Shown: piece by piece, positions 53,003 to 61,172 of the stretch | Position numbering within the stretch: position 1 is the first letter of the stretch | How the letters are laid out: each line of letters opens with the position of its first letter | NCBI RefSeq assembly: GCF_900130015.1 | Contig: NZ_FQXS01000001.1 | Location: 124,001-188,000 of the forward strand | From: Desulfofustis glycolicus DSM 9705 | Lineage (GTDB): Bacteria; Desulfobacterota; Desulfobulbia; Desulfobulbales; Desulfocapsaceae | Direction: 5' to 3' | Length of the DNA: 64,000 nt | Made by a program: the position numbers and the translations under genes | Notes under the pieces: generated by a model | Told to the model about the DNA's origin: nothing | Databases searched by the model: none | The model's input: only the letters and a program-made list of their open reading frames with translations

Positions 53003-53257
53003 TTAGCGGCCGAGGTGCCGACCGAGGTGCTTATCAATGATGTCCGCCAGGTGCAGATCATCGCTCCAGGAGTTGTCGCCGCAGTCACGGCAGATATCAC
53101 GTAGGACGCTTATTGCCTCTTCACGCTCGGCAACAAGCTGGACAATTTTTTTCTCCAGTTTCTCAGCATCCGTTTCAATATCAAGTTCGCGCAGGCAGTG
53201 GAGCATCATAAATCTGTACGCATTCCTCGACCCTCTGATGTAATCTTGCTCGCCCAT
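53003..53257 (-). CDS. Small acidic phage protein, unknown
   Basis: An 84-residue, helical, acidic protein with a Leu-rich coiled coil (AEKLEKKIVQLVAEREEAISVL) and a Cys pair (CRDCGDN). GGAGG six bases upstream fixes the ATG at 53257; the frame's GTG/ATG further up overlaps this site. No function can be assigned. Confidence 0.6.
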   Translation of the reverse strand: MGEQDYIRGSRNAYRFMMLHCLRELDIETDAEKLEKKIVQLVAEREEAISVLRDICRDCGDNSWSDDLHLADIIDKHLGRHLGR

Positions 53258-53337
53258 TGCAACCTCCAATTAAATGTTTTCGCTAACCAGCCGTTCGAGA
53301 TGGATTGCGCGAACAGCCGCGCAACCCCTCAACTCAA

Positions 53338-53364
53338 CGATGTCCCCGCTGTGCGGGAACATCG
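53338..53364 (-). terminator. Hairpin downstream of the mor region
   Basis: CGATGTCCCCGC and GCGGGAACATCG form a 12-base stem with one mismatch around TGT. It lies between the mor-proximal membrane gene and the next gene, in a 228-base gap that should also hold the middle/late promoter acted on by the Mor-like activator. The T content after it on the minus strand is only modest. Confidence 0.4.
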
Positions 53365-53485
53365 CTCAGGATCAAGAGCACGTAGCAGCTTCATAATCCT
53401 GGGTAATCGGCAACGCAAGGACATCAAACGGATTCAGCCAGACGCACAATACGCGCTCCTGATCCTGGGCGTTCAGCGCGTCCGG

Positions 53486-53648
53486 CTAATACCGCGCCAG
53501 CCGGGTGAATGCGCCGTATACCACCAGCCCCACGCCCAGCGCCAGACTGGCCAGGGTGGGGGCGGTGGCGGCGAAAAAACTGCCGCTGAGCATCGCCAGC
53601 CACGGCCATGCCCGGTACAACGGCTCGGGTATCCAGATCGTTCTCATG
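53486..53648 (-). pseudogene. Small membrane protein gene, apparently frameshifted
   Basis: An ATG at 53648 has GAGGTG six bases upstream, but its frame gives an implausible Arg-rich peptide. One base out of frame from about codon 3 the sequence reads a clean 50-residue product: IWIPEPLYRAWPWLAML, a second hydrophobic stretch with LASLALGVGLVVYGA, then FTRLARY and TAG at 53488-53486. One surplus C near 53641 would explain both. Two-span proteins of this type follow mor in related phages. Confidence 0.55.
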
Positions 53649-53660
53649 GCGTCACCTCGC

Positions 53661-54011
53661 TCAAAAGAGTTTCAACTGCCGGTCAGCCGACTCCGCCGGA
53701 CTCGGCGGTTCGGCCAGAATCTGTTCGATGCGCCGGGTCGAGAGCCGGTTTTTCAACGCCAGCTCCTTGACCCGTGCGCCGGCATCATAATCCCGCCGGA
53801 TGGCCCGGTCCCTGATTCGCCGGAAAAAATCATCGGCGTTGCGAATATAGACACCGATACCGGCAAAGACCTGGGACAAAAACAGCGCCATCGCCACACC
53901 CTGACCCGGCCGGTACGCCTCGATGCCGCGCGCCAGCAGGACCAGATCGCCGGGCAGCTCGTCGATCGACGGCAGGTGCTCCGGCGGGATGTGGATGATC
54001 TCACGCTTCAT
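53661..54011 (-). CDS. mor: Mor-family transcription activator
   Basis: A 116-residue protein of the Mor/C family, which activates middle (or late) promoters of Mu-like phages. IPPEHLPSIDELPGDLVLLARGIE matches the dimerisation part, and RDRAIRRDYDAGARVKELALKNRLSTRRIEQIL the C-terminal helix-turn-helix. It overlaps the GemA gene by 11 bases. Its target is likely in the 53270-53480 or 52154-52381 gap. Confidence 0.88.
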   Translation of the reverse strand: MKREIIHIPPEHLPSIDELPGDLVLLARGIEAYRPGQGVAMALFLSQVFAGIGVYIRNADDFFRRIRDRAIRRDYDAGARVKELALKNRLSTRRIEQILAEPPSPAESADRQLKLF

Positions 54012-54414
54012 GTTTCACCTCTGTCCGTTTGCACCACTCCACCAGGCTCTGGCAGACCCGGTTGGTCAGCTCGGCATCGCACCACTGGAGCCGGTCGACC
54101 CCGGTCATCCGCTTGACGTAACGGTTCAACCCGCGCTCTCCCGGCTCACGCACCACGCCGGCGTCGGCCAAATTGCGCCACAGGGCGGCGATCTTGCGTT
54201 TCTGCGCCTCGGTATACGACGGGCGCGCCGCCTTCTTGCCCGGCTTCGGCTGCCACCCGAGCCGTTTCAGATGCGCCAGCAGATCCCACGTCTGCCTCCG
54301 GCTCAGGTCTTTCGACGTGGTCAGCCCGTAGCGGTCCAGCAGCAGCTGCTGCTTATCAATCCCCAGCTTCTTGCAGGCGATGTTGATCTTGGCGTACTCG
54401 GCCCTGGTCGGCAT
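54001..54414 (-). CDS. gemA: GemA-like regulatory protein (Mu gp16)
   Basis: A 137-residue protein of the GemA/DUF1018 family. IACKKLGIDKQQLLLDRYGL, SRRQTWDLLAHLKRLGW, and SYTEAQKRKIAALWRNLADAG with RYVKRMTGVDRLQW are all family features. In Mu it alters host gene expression and DNA topology during early growth. It follows a small membrane gene by one base and overlaps mor. Confidence 0.9.
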   Translation of the reverse strand: MPTRAEYAKINIACKKLGIDKQQLLLDRYGLTTSKDLSRRQTWDLLAHLKRLGWQPKPGKKAARPSYTEAQKRKIAALWRNLADAGVVREPGERGLNRYVKRMTGVDRLQWCDAELTNRVCQSLVEWCKRTEVKHEA

Positions 54415-54415
54415 G

Positions 54416-54598
54416 TCACCACCCCAGCGTCGCTTTCAAAATCCGTGCGCCGAGCCCGACCACATAGCCGGCCGCGACAAAGCAAAAGATCACGAACATA
54501 ACCGACGGCAAATGAACATCGAGTCGCCACCCATGGATCATCGCCCACAAAAACGCAACCGCCATCAGACCGATAAACACCCATCCCCAGATATTCAT
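54416..54598 (-). CDS. Small two-span membrane protein
   Basis: A 60-residue protein with two hydrophobic helices (about 4-20 and 32-52; MNIWGWVFIGLMAVAFLWA and VMFVIFCFVAAGYVVGLGA). Overlaps the preceding gene by four bases. Not assigned to a family; early phage membrane peptides of this kind may modulate host physiology or superinfection. Confidence 0.6.
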   Translation of the reverse strand: MNIWGWVFIGLMAVAFLWAMIHGWRLDVHLPSVMFVIFCFVAAGYVVGLGARILKATLGW

Positions 54599-54915
54599 GA
54601 TTGCCCCTCACCTGAATTGACACCGGCATCGTCCAGCCCTCGCACGATGTCGATCTTCTTGTTTGCCGTAACGCAAATTTGCCTGTACCGTTTCATCAAC
54701 CGTTGATGTTCCTCTCGGGGAATGCGCTTCCGCTTAAAGCGTTTTTCGAGCGCATCGAGTTGTTTTTCTGCTGCGAGGATCTGTTTGACCAAATCTTGCC
54801 GATAAAATCTTTTGACGAGATGATCGGGAATAATCTTTGCCTCCCTGACTGTCTCGACGATAAGGGTCAACGCTTCCTTGGACAGGTCTTTCGTTTTGAT
54901 CTCCACAGCTGTCAC
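54595..54915 (-). CDS. Early phage protein with basic coiled coil, unknown
   Basis: A 106-residue, Lys/Arg-rich helical protein (LVKQILAAEKQLDALEKRFKRKRIP). No family recognised. It overlaps its neighbours by four bases on each side (ATGA), so it belongs to the tightly coupled early operon. Charge suggests nucleic-acid contact, but this is a guess. Confidence 0.55.
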   Translation of the reverse strand: MTAVEIKTKDLSKEALTLIVETVREAKIIPDHLVKRFYRQDLVKQILAAEKQLDALEKRFKRKRIPREEHQRLMKRYRQICVTANKKIDIVRGLDDAGVNSGEGQS

Positions 54916-55130
54916 CTCCTGTCAGCAGAAACCAGCCGGTACCGGCTGTAACGTACTTGGTCGCCGAATCGGTTGACTCCCTTGACCAGTGTTGCCTCGA
55001 TCAGATACTCCTCGGCCAGCTCGGAGATCCGCGCCGCCAGTCGGTAGATCCCGTATTCCCGGATCGCCTCCACCGGTGTGATCGAGCCGAATTGTTGCAG
55101 ATGCCGCAAAATCTTCTCTCGCTGGGTCAT
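54912..55130 (-). CDS. Helix-turn-helix protein (HTH_39-like)
   Basis: A 72-residue winged-helix protein. MTQREKILRHLQQFGSITPVEAIREYG and IYRLAARISELAEEY match the small phage HTH family found in early regions, followed by a beta-wing (TLVKGVNRFGDQVRYSRY). Probably binds phage or host DNA. Overlaps the next gene by four bases. Confidence 0.8.
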   Translation of the reverse strand: MTQREKILRHLQQFGSITPVEAIREYGIYRLAARISELAEEYLIEATLVKGVNRFGDQVRYSRYRLVSADRR

Positions 55131-55142
55131 GGCAATCCTCCT

Positions 55143-55697
55143 CTACTCACGGTCATCGTCGATCTTGCCGATCCGCTCCAGCATGCTTTTGAAGCCGGGG
55201 CTGACCTGTCCGCTGGCCACTTTTTCGTCAAACTCCCGCCGGGCTTTTTCCAGCGGGTCATAGGTCTTCACCGCCTGTCGGGGCGGACCCTTGCGGATGG
55301 CAGCTTCCTGCCGCCGGTCGACCTCGTCGGCCAGCTCCCAGGCCACCGTACGCAGGTAGTTATGGCTTTTCATCGGCAGGGTGAGCCGGACCCGCTGCTC
55401 GACCATCTGCTCCATGGCCCGCGCCCAGACCGCCGGGCCGCAGGTCCGGTCGACCTTGCCTGGCGAAGAGACCCAGCCGGCGCCGATCAGCGTCACCAAT
55501 TCACCGACGATGCGCTGTGCCTTCGGCCATGACAGGCCGCGCTCGGCCGGTCGAAACAACCCGAGATACCCGAGCGCCGCCTTCGGCAGCGGTGCGGGCA
55601 GGGCGGCGATCGCCGCCAAAACATCGCGGCACACCGCATCGTTAAGCCACGTCTCGGCACTGGCAATCGCCCCGCAGGTCGGGCAGATCAGCTTCAT
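55143..55697 (-). CDS. Early phage protein with N-terminal zinc ribbon
   Basis: A 184-residue protein starting with a CPTCG Cys pair and a later Cys (SAETWLNDAVC), then a helical domain (PAERGLSWPKAQRIVGELVTLIGAGWV) and an acidic/basic tail. A protein of this type recurs in Mu-like phages of this host group; function unknown, perhaps DNA binding. Overlaps the upstream 60-residue gene by four bases. Confidence 0.6.
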   Translation of the reverse strand: MKLICPTCGAIASAETWLNDAVCRDVLAAIAALPAPLPKAALGYLGLFRPAERGLSWPKAQRIVGELVTLIGAGWVSSPGKVDRTCGPAVWARAMEQMVEQRVRLTLPMKSHNYLRTVAWELADEVDRRQEAAIRKGPPRQAVKTYDPLEKARREFDEKVASGQVSPGFKSMLERIGKIDDDRE

Positions 55698-55876
55698 TCG
55701 GGGTCACTCTCCAGAACGTCTTCCACCTCTTCGCCAAGCTCGCCAGCCAAAGCAAGGCCGCACTGCTGCGCCATGGTCAATCGCTGACCCCTTTCCAATC
55801 CGGGCTCAAACGTGATCTTGACCGAAAAACCGCCTTCATCCTTATCGTCTTCAAAGATAACGATCGCTCTGGCCAT
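55694..55876 (-). CDS. Small acidic phage protein
   Basis: A 60-residue acidic protein (MARAIVIFEDDKDEGGFSVKITFEPG). AGAGGA lies six bases before the ATG at 55876; the upstream part of the frame lacks support. The beta-hairpin start and short helix are common in phage early proteins of unknown role. Overlaps the next gene by four bases. Confidence 0.6.
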   Translation of the reverse strand: MARAIVIFEDDKDEGGFSVKITFEPGLERGQRLTMAQQCGLALAGELGEEVEDVLESDPE

Positions 55877-55982
55877 GCTATCCTCTGTCTTTTGGTTTCT
55901 GTCTTCTGTAACTGGCATCGTCAGGCCGGAGGCATCACCCTCCGACGACGCCGGGTCACCCCGGCGTTTCGCCTGTTTTTTT

Positions 55983-56267
55983 TCAGTTGTTATCGGCTTG
56001 TTCGGCCGGTTCCAAGTTCACCAGCGCCCGGACCGCCATCGCCCCGGTGCGGGCCAGCATCCGCCGCAACCGCTCAACGTCGCCGTCAGAGTAGATACAG
56101 TCGATGGCAGCCTGGGTGGCTTTGCCGGCCTCCTCGACCATGATTGCGGTGCCGTGGATCGGGTCTGACGGCCAGCCCGGATGCTTTTCCTCGGCCGCCT
56201 GTAACTCGTCGACAATAAGCTCCATCGCGCCGTAGGTTGCCTCTGCCATTTTGTCAGCTAAACTCAT
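55983..56267 (-). CDS. Small helical phage protein, unknown
   Basis: A 94-residue helical protein (SLADKMAEATYGAMELIVDELQAAEEKHPGWP, VEEAGKATQAAIDCIY). The stretch LQAAEEKHPGWPSDPIH ... EEAGK is like MazG-type or phage NTP-pyrophosphohydrolase-like helices, with an E-x2-GK end, but the full catalytic set is not evident. AAGGAG precedes ATG 56267. It overlaps the gene before it by 14 bases. Confidence 0.6.
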   Translation of the reverse strand: MSLADKMAEATYGAMELIVDELQAAEEKHPGWPSDPIHGTAIMVEEAGKATQAAIDCIYSDGDVERLRRMLARTGAMAVRALVNLEPAEQADNN

Positions 56268-56457
56268 GATGTTCTCCTTTTTGATAGGTGCAGGTGACGG
56301 TCGCCCCGCCCACCTGATCGTAGCGGACCCCGCCATACCAGCCGCAGGAAATCCACCGTTTCATCTGCTCGTCGCGGTAGACGCAGGTGGCCTCGATCGG
56401 GCAGTCGGCCTCCAGTGACAGCGTCTTTCTGATCGCCCGGCGTATGGTCTTTCTCAT
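56254..56457 (-). CDS. Small Cys-containing phage protein
   Basis: A 67-residue protein: basic N-terminus (MRKTIRRAIRKTLSL), then CP, TCVY, SCGW and TCTY positions suggesting metal or disulfide bonding. The start at 56457 follows GGGGTGA. It lies between the DUF3164 gene (11 bases) and the next gene (overlap of 14). No function assigned. Confidence 0.55.
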   Translation of the reverse strand: MRKTIRRAIRKTLSLEADCPIEATCVYRDEQMKRWISCGWYGGVRYDQVGGATVTCTYQKGEHHEFS

Positions 56458-56468
56458 GGTCACCCCGC

Positions 56469-57254
56469 TCAAACGGTGGAAAAATCTAAGGGAATCTGCC
56501 GGTAGTTGCCGCCTTCGTCCCGCTCGTACAGCCTGAAATACGTTCGTGAACCGGTCACGGTCAGGCTGTCGCTGATCGCCTCCATGGCCCGCCGCCACTT
56601 CTCGTCGTTGATATTGAGCTTGCGCAGCCCCAGGATGCGCTTGGCGTTGATCTTCCCTTTCTTGTCCACCTGGAAGGCATCCTCTATCAGGGCGCGCACC
56701 TCGGGCCGCGAGTCGCTGGTCCATTCCCGCAGGCAGGTGTCGATAAGCGCCTTGGCCGCCTGCAGGGTTTCGTTGAAATCAAGCAGGTCGGAAACCGCCC
56801 GCATCAGCTGGTACCTGCCGTCAAAGGAAGTCAGGGTGACATTGCCGCGCGCCCCGCCCAGGGTGGCCCCGTACTTCTCGGCGGCAAGGTCGAGAAACGC
56901 CTGCATGTCGTCGGCGAGCTGCAGTTTGAAGGTGGTGACCACGTGGCTGATGTTTCGGGCCTTGGCAACCGCCTCCAGCACAAATTCATCCCGGGCGAGG
57001 TCCTCCTCCTTGATGGTCTCGATCGGCACCAGGTGCCCGAGACTGTTTTTCTTATAGCCGTCTGGTATGTTCTCGTTCATGGTGGTGCTCCCGTAGATTT
57101 CTTTGACCTTGGCAGCTACCGCGCCGGTGTCGGCCGAGTAGGTGCCGGCCATGATTCTGCTGATGGTCGACGTGGAATAGCCGAGCTTGCGGGCCGCAGC
57201 CGCCATGCTGCCCTCGGCCGCCACCGCCTGGTGGAGGAGTCGTGTCCAGCTCAT
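56469..57254 (-). CDS. HTH domain fused to DUF3164 protein
   Basis: A 261-residue protein. Residues 1-55 form an XRE/Ner-like helix-turn-helix (GSMAAAARKLGYSTSTISRIMAG). From residue 59 (MNENIPDGYKKNSLGHLVPIE) onward the sequence follows DUF3164, an early protein of Mu-like phages. GGGAG lies seven bases before the internal ATG at 57080, so the short 202-residue form may also be made. DUF3164 proteins usually lack the HTH, so this is a fusion. It overlaps the upstream gene by four bases. Confidence 0.8.
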   Translation of the reverse strand: MSWTRLLHQAVAAEGSMAAAARKLGYSTSTISRIMAGTYSADTGAVAAKVKEIYGSTTMNENIPDGYKKNSLGHLVPIETIKEEDLARDEFVLEAVAKARNISHVVTTFKLQLADDMQAFLDLAAEKYGATLGGARGNVTLTSFDGRYQLMRAVSDLLDFNETLQAAKALIDTCLREWTSDSRPEVRALIEDAFQVDKKGKINAKRILGLRKLNINDEKWRRAMEAISDSLTVTGSRTYFRLYERDEGGNYRQIPLDFSTV

Positions 57255-57637
57255 GACGCCTCCACGCCCTGCCCGAAGTCCGGCAGACAGTGCGCCGCTC
57301 GCATGTGGTTCCTGATCTTCGCGACGGCAAATTCGAGCGCCGCCAGGGTGCAGGCCAAATCCTTTGGCGTTCGGCGCTCGCCGGCCTCCAACCCGGACAC
57401 ATACGCAACCAGACCGGCAAGCGGACCAGACGCCCGGGACCCGTCGTCGATCGGGGCAAGCAGCTGGCGGGCGCTGCGCTGAATCCTGCAGAGGTGGACA
57501 TCCGACCGTACATAATCGCTTCGGGTCGCGGCCGTTGTCTGTTGCATGGACACCACGTCGTCAATGATGGCCCGGGCGATCGCCCGCACGCCATCACCGG
57601 TCAATGCCTGGTGTTTTCCCGTAACCTGTGCTTTCAT
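57251..57637 (-). CDS. Early phage protein, unknown
   Basis: A 128-residue, mostly helical protein (TGDGVRAIARAIIDDVVSMQQ, DLACTLAALEFAVAKIRNHM). No family recognised. Overlaps neighbours by four bases on both sides, so it is part of the early operon between the MuB-like and DUF3164 genes, a place where Mu carries kil, gam and similar semi-essential early genes. Confidence 0.6.
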   Translation of the reverse strand: MKAQVTGKHQALTGDGVRAIARAIIDDVVSMQQTTAATRSDYVRSDVHLCRIQRSARQLLAPIDDGSRASGPLAGLVAYVSGLEAGERRTPKDLACTLAALEFAVAKIRNHMRAAHCLPDFGQGVEAS

Positions 57638-58206
57638 TGGTCATCCCCCAAGGTTTGTATGAGTTTTCGAACCGTGCCCAGCCCGTCGCTGATCCGGTCG
57701 AGGGCTTGCTGCAGTTCTGTTTTTCGTTTACGGCGCAGGGCCCGAAGGCGTTTTGCCTTGGCCGTGTCGAGAGGCATCTCGACCAGGTCGGACCTGATCA
57801 GCCGCCACGAGCACTCCTGATCGCTGCCCGCTGGCTCGGCACGCCGGACAACCCCGCGCCGGGCAAGCATCTGCAGCCATTCCTCGGCATACGACGCGGC
57901 CACGCCGGCAAATTCCTGCAGGTCGGCGACGGTGACGCTCTTGCGCATCCGCAGCGTCCGCCACATCACCTCCCGCCGGTCCGGCTCCCGCTCCCGGGAG
58001 GCAACCGCGTAGACACCTTGCCGTACCCGGCCGGCCCGGCCGCTCTTGACCAGGTCGGACAGCGCGTTGGTCATCCGTTTGTGCTCCGCCCGGGTCTGCA
58101 GCAAGAGCGCGCAGGACAGTTCGTCAACGCTCACCTCGCCGCCCCGTTTGCGGGCCTCTGCGGTCAATGTTTCAAGGACGGTCTTGGCAAAGGATTGCTG
58201 CGCCAT
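57634..58206 (-). CDS. Early phage protein with two winged-helix-like segments
   Basis: A 190-residue protein. HKRMTNALSDLVKSGRAGRVRQGVYAV and SVTVADLQEFAGVAASYAEEWLQMLARRGVVRR both read as winged-helix modules, followed by a basic coiled coil. It could be a DNA-binding early regulator. It lies three bases after the MuB-like gene. Confidence 0.62.
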   Translation of the reverse strand: MAQQSFAKTVLETLTAEARKRGGEVSVDELSCALLLQTRAEHKRMTNALSDLVKSGRAGRVRQGVYAVASREREPDRREVMWRTLRMRKSVTVADLQEFAGVAASYAEEWLQMLARRGVVRRAEPAGSDQECSWRLIRSDLVEMPLDTAKAKRLRALRRKRKTELQQALDRISDGLGTVRKLIQTLGDDQ

Positions 58207-58209
58207 CGC

Positions 58210-58929
58210 CTACCCCCTCAGTCCTTGCTTGATCGCCGACCGTGCCATGTCCAGGTCCGGCTCCTGTTTCTGCTTGGCGTTCATGATATTGATCAACGTG
58301 ACCAGGTCCCGTTTGATCACCCGGAAACAACCGGCCGATTCCCGATGGATGACCTCCGCGACCTCGGCGGGCAGATCGATGCCGGCCGCCTCCCGGGCGA
58401 ACATCACCACGTCGCCCAGGCCGAGCGGCTCGAACTCCAGCTGCTGGAAGGTGCGGTTCCAGATCCTGGTCACCTGCCGCATGTGATACTGCAGCTCGTC
58501 CTCGCCGATCAGCACGAACGGCGCCGCGGACAAATCGGAAAGATCGCGCACCAGTTCGAGGTGCAGCCGCGGCAGCTTCTCGATCTCCTCGACGAACACC
58601 GGCCGGCCGCCCTGCATGTTCAAGGCGTCGAGTACCGCCAGAAAGGCGGGGTCTTTGCGGTGCGGTACCGTCTTGACATCCAGCTCCCGGCACAACGCTT
58701 GGAGAAAGCCAAGCTCGGTCTGCCGCCAGATGGAGAGGCAACGGACGAAGGCGCAGCGGTTGTTTGCCGCGTACCACTGGGCCGTCCTGGTCTTGCCCCG
58801 GCCGGCCGACCCGATCACCGCCGCCAGCCGGCCCTCGCCGGCGGACAGCATCAAGGCGTCGAGCATGGCCTGGAAGTTGCGGACATTCTTTACGTTGACA
58901 AACGTTGGTTTGAGCCGTATTTCTTTCAT
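58210..58929 (-). CDS. MuB-like transposition ATPase
   Basis: A 239-residue AAA+ ATPase. Walker A GSAGRGKT and Walker B RPVFVEEIEKL are clear, with further sensor-like segments (FVLIGEDEL). MuB-type proteins coat target DNA, stimulate the transposase and protect the phage from self-insertion. The ATG at 58929 is preferred over a GTG just upstream because of GGAGG. It is shorter than Mu B (312 residues), lacking much of the N-terminal HTH domain. It follows the transposase gene by 23 bases. Confidence 0.9.
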   Translation of the reverse strand: MKEIRLKPTFVNVKNVRNFQAMLDALMLSAGEGRLAAVIGSAGRGKTRTAQWYAANNRCAFVRCLSIWRQTELGFLQALCRELDVKTVPHRKDPAFLAVLDALNMQGGRPVFVEEIEKLPRLHLELVRDLSDLSAAPFVLIGEDELQYHMRQVTRIWNRTFQQLEFEPLGLGDVVMFAREAAGIDLPAEVAEVIHRESAGCFRVIKRDLVTLINIMNAKQKQEPDLDMARSAIKQGLRG

Positions 58930-58952
58930 CACACCTCCGGCGGATGTTGAGG

Positions 58953-61169
58953 TTATCCGGCGGCCGCCTCACCGGCCGTCGGATGTTTTTGTTTATAGAG
59001 CACCGCCAGCGCCGCCCGCTGGCCGTCCCAATAGTCCTTGTCCCGCTCGAATTCCGACATCTGCTCGTACACCCGCATGAAACGGCGCCACTGGCTGGTC
59101 ATCTTATGCCCCTGCATTTCCATTTCCAGCAGCTTGCCGTAACGGTTGAACTCGTCCATCCGCTCAAGCTCCGCGCAGAGTTGCGCCTCTTCAAGTTCCC
59201 GTTGGAACTGCTGGGCCTCGTCGGCCTCCTTGATTGCCTGCAGCTGCTCGGCCTTGCTCAGTTTCTTTGGCTTGCTGGGCAACTGCCTGACCGCGCCGTT
59301 CCTGCCGCCGCCCAGCCGCTGCCCGCCGTCCTGGGCCTCGGAGCGAAAACCGGTATCATCGATCAGCCGCTGCGCCTCCGGGATGACCACCTGGTCGGCG
59401 ATCGCTCGGGCGTGCGCGATCGTCTTCTTCCGCAGGTTCCCCTGTAATTCGAGCTGCGCCTCGAGCACGGCTACGTCCTTTTCCGAACCGAGGATGCGCG
59501 CGGCCGGATGGGTCTTCTCGATCCGGGATGCCTCGCAGATGAACTCGTCGGTCCGCTGGTCGTAGACCAGCACCGAATTCCGGTGCTGCAGGTCGAAGCG
59601 CACGTATACCTTATGGTTCCGGCCATACAGGGCCGGGTGATAATAGTAGTCGCCCTTGTCGAAGACCTTGACGCCGCGCCCGTAGATGGTGCGTTCCTCC
59701 CGTTTCATCATCAGGATGCGCAACGCCGTTTCGTCCACGCCGGGGCCGCGGCCGGCGGCGAACACCTCGATAGGCCGCTGCCCCGCCATGTGACTGCTCG
59801 GACCCTGGTGGCGCGAGGCGTACAGGTCGAACCAGGCGGCGATCGCCCGGTGACTGTCGATCAGCGTTGGCACATACCCCTGGCAGATCTTGTCGTTGAT
59901 GCGCCGATGCAGCTTTTCGCCACGGTTCAGGTGGGCCGGCTTGGTGTCGATCGCGGTGCCGACGAAGGAGGGAGACAGGCGTTCAAGCTCGCCGAACGTC
60001 TTGAAGAAACGTTCGATCGTTTTCGACTGGCCGTGATACGGCTTGGCGACGATCAACTGAATGCCGAGCCGCTGATAAAGCCCCGGCAGCTCGGTCTGTT
60101 CGAAGTCGGTGCCGGTAAAGAACATACCCTTGAACGCCCGGCCGTTATCCAGGTAGACGATCCTCGGGATCTTACCCAGGCTGATGATGGAGCGCCGCAG
60201 CGCCGCTGAGATGGAAGCGGTGTTCTCGGTGGGCATGATCTCCCAGCCCAGCGGCATGTTGCTCTTCATGTCGAAGAACAGCACCAGCATCATCCGCTGG
60301 TCCTTGCCGGTCCAGGGATTGACGATGCGGAAGTTCAGCACGTGGCCGTCGGCGACAACGATGTCGCCCACCTCGATACGATCGTAATCGCGCTCGACCC
60401 AGAACAAACACTTGTCGTTCAGACCCTTGTCGCCTTCGCGCCACCAGACCCATTCGTCGTAATTGATGGCGATCCAGTCATCAAGGAACCGGCGGTAGGT
60501 AGCCTCGGACAGACTGTCTATCCCCTTGTGGCGCATGATGTCCCGGGAGATCCTGATGATTTCGCTCTTCGGCCGGCTCTTGCCCTTCGGCTGGCGGACG
60601 ATGGCCAGGATAATCTGGGCCTGCAGCGGGGTGATGGTCCGCGCCCCCTTCTTCTTGCCCCGGCGGTCGGCCAGGGGCAGGCGGTTGCCGTCGCTCTTCT
60701 TCAGCTTGGTTTTCCACCCTTCGATGGTCTTCCAGGAGACCCCACCCAGTTCCTTGTACAGCTCGGGATAGGCGGCCCCGCTGTTGTAGCCGACCATGAA
60801 GGTTTCCCGCGCCCGGTCCTTTTTTCCCCAGGGGACGGCCGACAGGGCCTGCAGATAGAGCTTCACCAGGGCCGCCTTGTAGTGCGCCGACCGCTCCCGG
60901 GAGGCGTCCACGCCTTCAACAGCGGCCGGCAGCAGACACGCCGGCCCGGCCGGTACCAGGGCCTCGATCTTCTCTTTGTCCAGGATGGCGGTGCGGATCT
61001 CGTCCGGCAGCATGTAAGACCGATACATTTTCCGTGATCCGCCGCGCACCGTTTCCCAATAGAAAGACCAGTTCTCGCGGTCGGCTTTTCGTGCTATGCT
61101 GCGTTCTGTTTTTGGCAGAACCGGCAGATCAAGGGCCTGTAGCTCTTTGGCTGAATAGGCAGGTTTCAT
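58953..61169 (-). CDS. MuA-type DDE transposase
   Basis: A 738-residue transposase. The N-terminal Ibeta/Igamma-type HTH begins AYSAKELQALDLPVLPKTERSI. The catalytic RNase-H-like core has D274 (IVVADGH), D341 (YLDNG) and E386 (QSKTIERFF), giving the full DDE triad, then a beta-barrel domain (about 500-560) and a basic helical C-terminus for MuB and ClpX contacts. It joins phage ends to target DNA with a 5-base duplication. It starts three bases after the ParB-like gene. Confidence 0.95.
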   Translation of the reverse strand: MKPAYSAKELQALDLPVLPKTERSIARKADRENWSFYWETVRGGSRKMYRSYMLPDEIRTAILDKEKIEALVPAGPACLLPAAVEGVDASRERSAHYKAALVKLYLQALSAVPWGKKDRARETFMVGYNSGAAYPELYKELGGVSWKTIEGWKTKLKKSDGNRLPLADRRGKKKGARTITPLQAQIILAIVRQPKGKSRPKSEIIRISRDIMRHKGIDSLSEATYRRFLDDWIAINYDEWVWWREGDKGLNDKCLFWVERDYDRIEVGDIVVADGHVLNFRIVNPWTGKDQRMMLVLFFDMKSNMPLGWEIMPTENTASISAALRRSIISLGKIPRIVYLDNGRAFKGMFFTGTDFEQTELPGLYQRLGIQLIVAKPYHGQSKTIERFFKTFGELERLSPSFVGTAIDTKPAHLNRGEKLHRRINDKICQGYVPTLIDSHRAIAAWFDLYASRHQGPSSHMAGQRPIEVFAAGRGPGVDETALRILMMKREERTIYGRGVKVFDKGDYYYHPALYGRNHKVYVRFDLQHRNSVLVYDQRTDEFICEASRIEKTHPAARILGSEKDVAVLEAQLELQGNLRKKTIAHARAIADQVVIPEAQRLIDDTGFRSEAQDGGQRLGGGRNGAVRQLPSKPKKLSKAEQLQAIKEADEAQQFQRELEEAQLCAELERMDEFNRYGKLLEMEMQGHKMTSQWRRFMRVYEQMSEFERDKDYWDGQRAALAVLYKQKHPTAGEAAAG

Positions 61170-61172
61170 GAC

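Noticed and set aside
60172-61037. Plus-strand frames opposite the transposase
   Set aside because: They are shadows of the MuA-type gene, whose DDE triad and length are complete on the minus strand.
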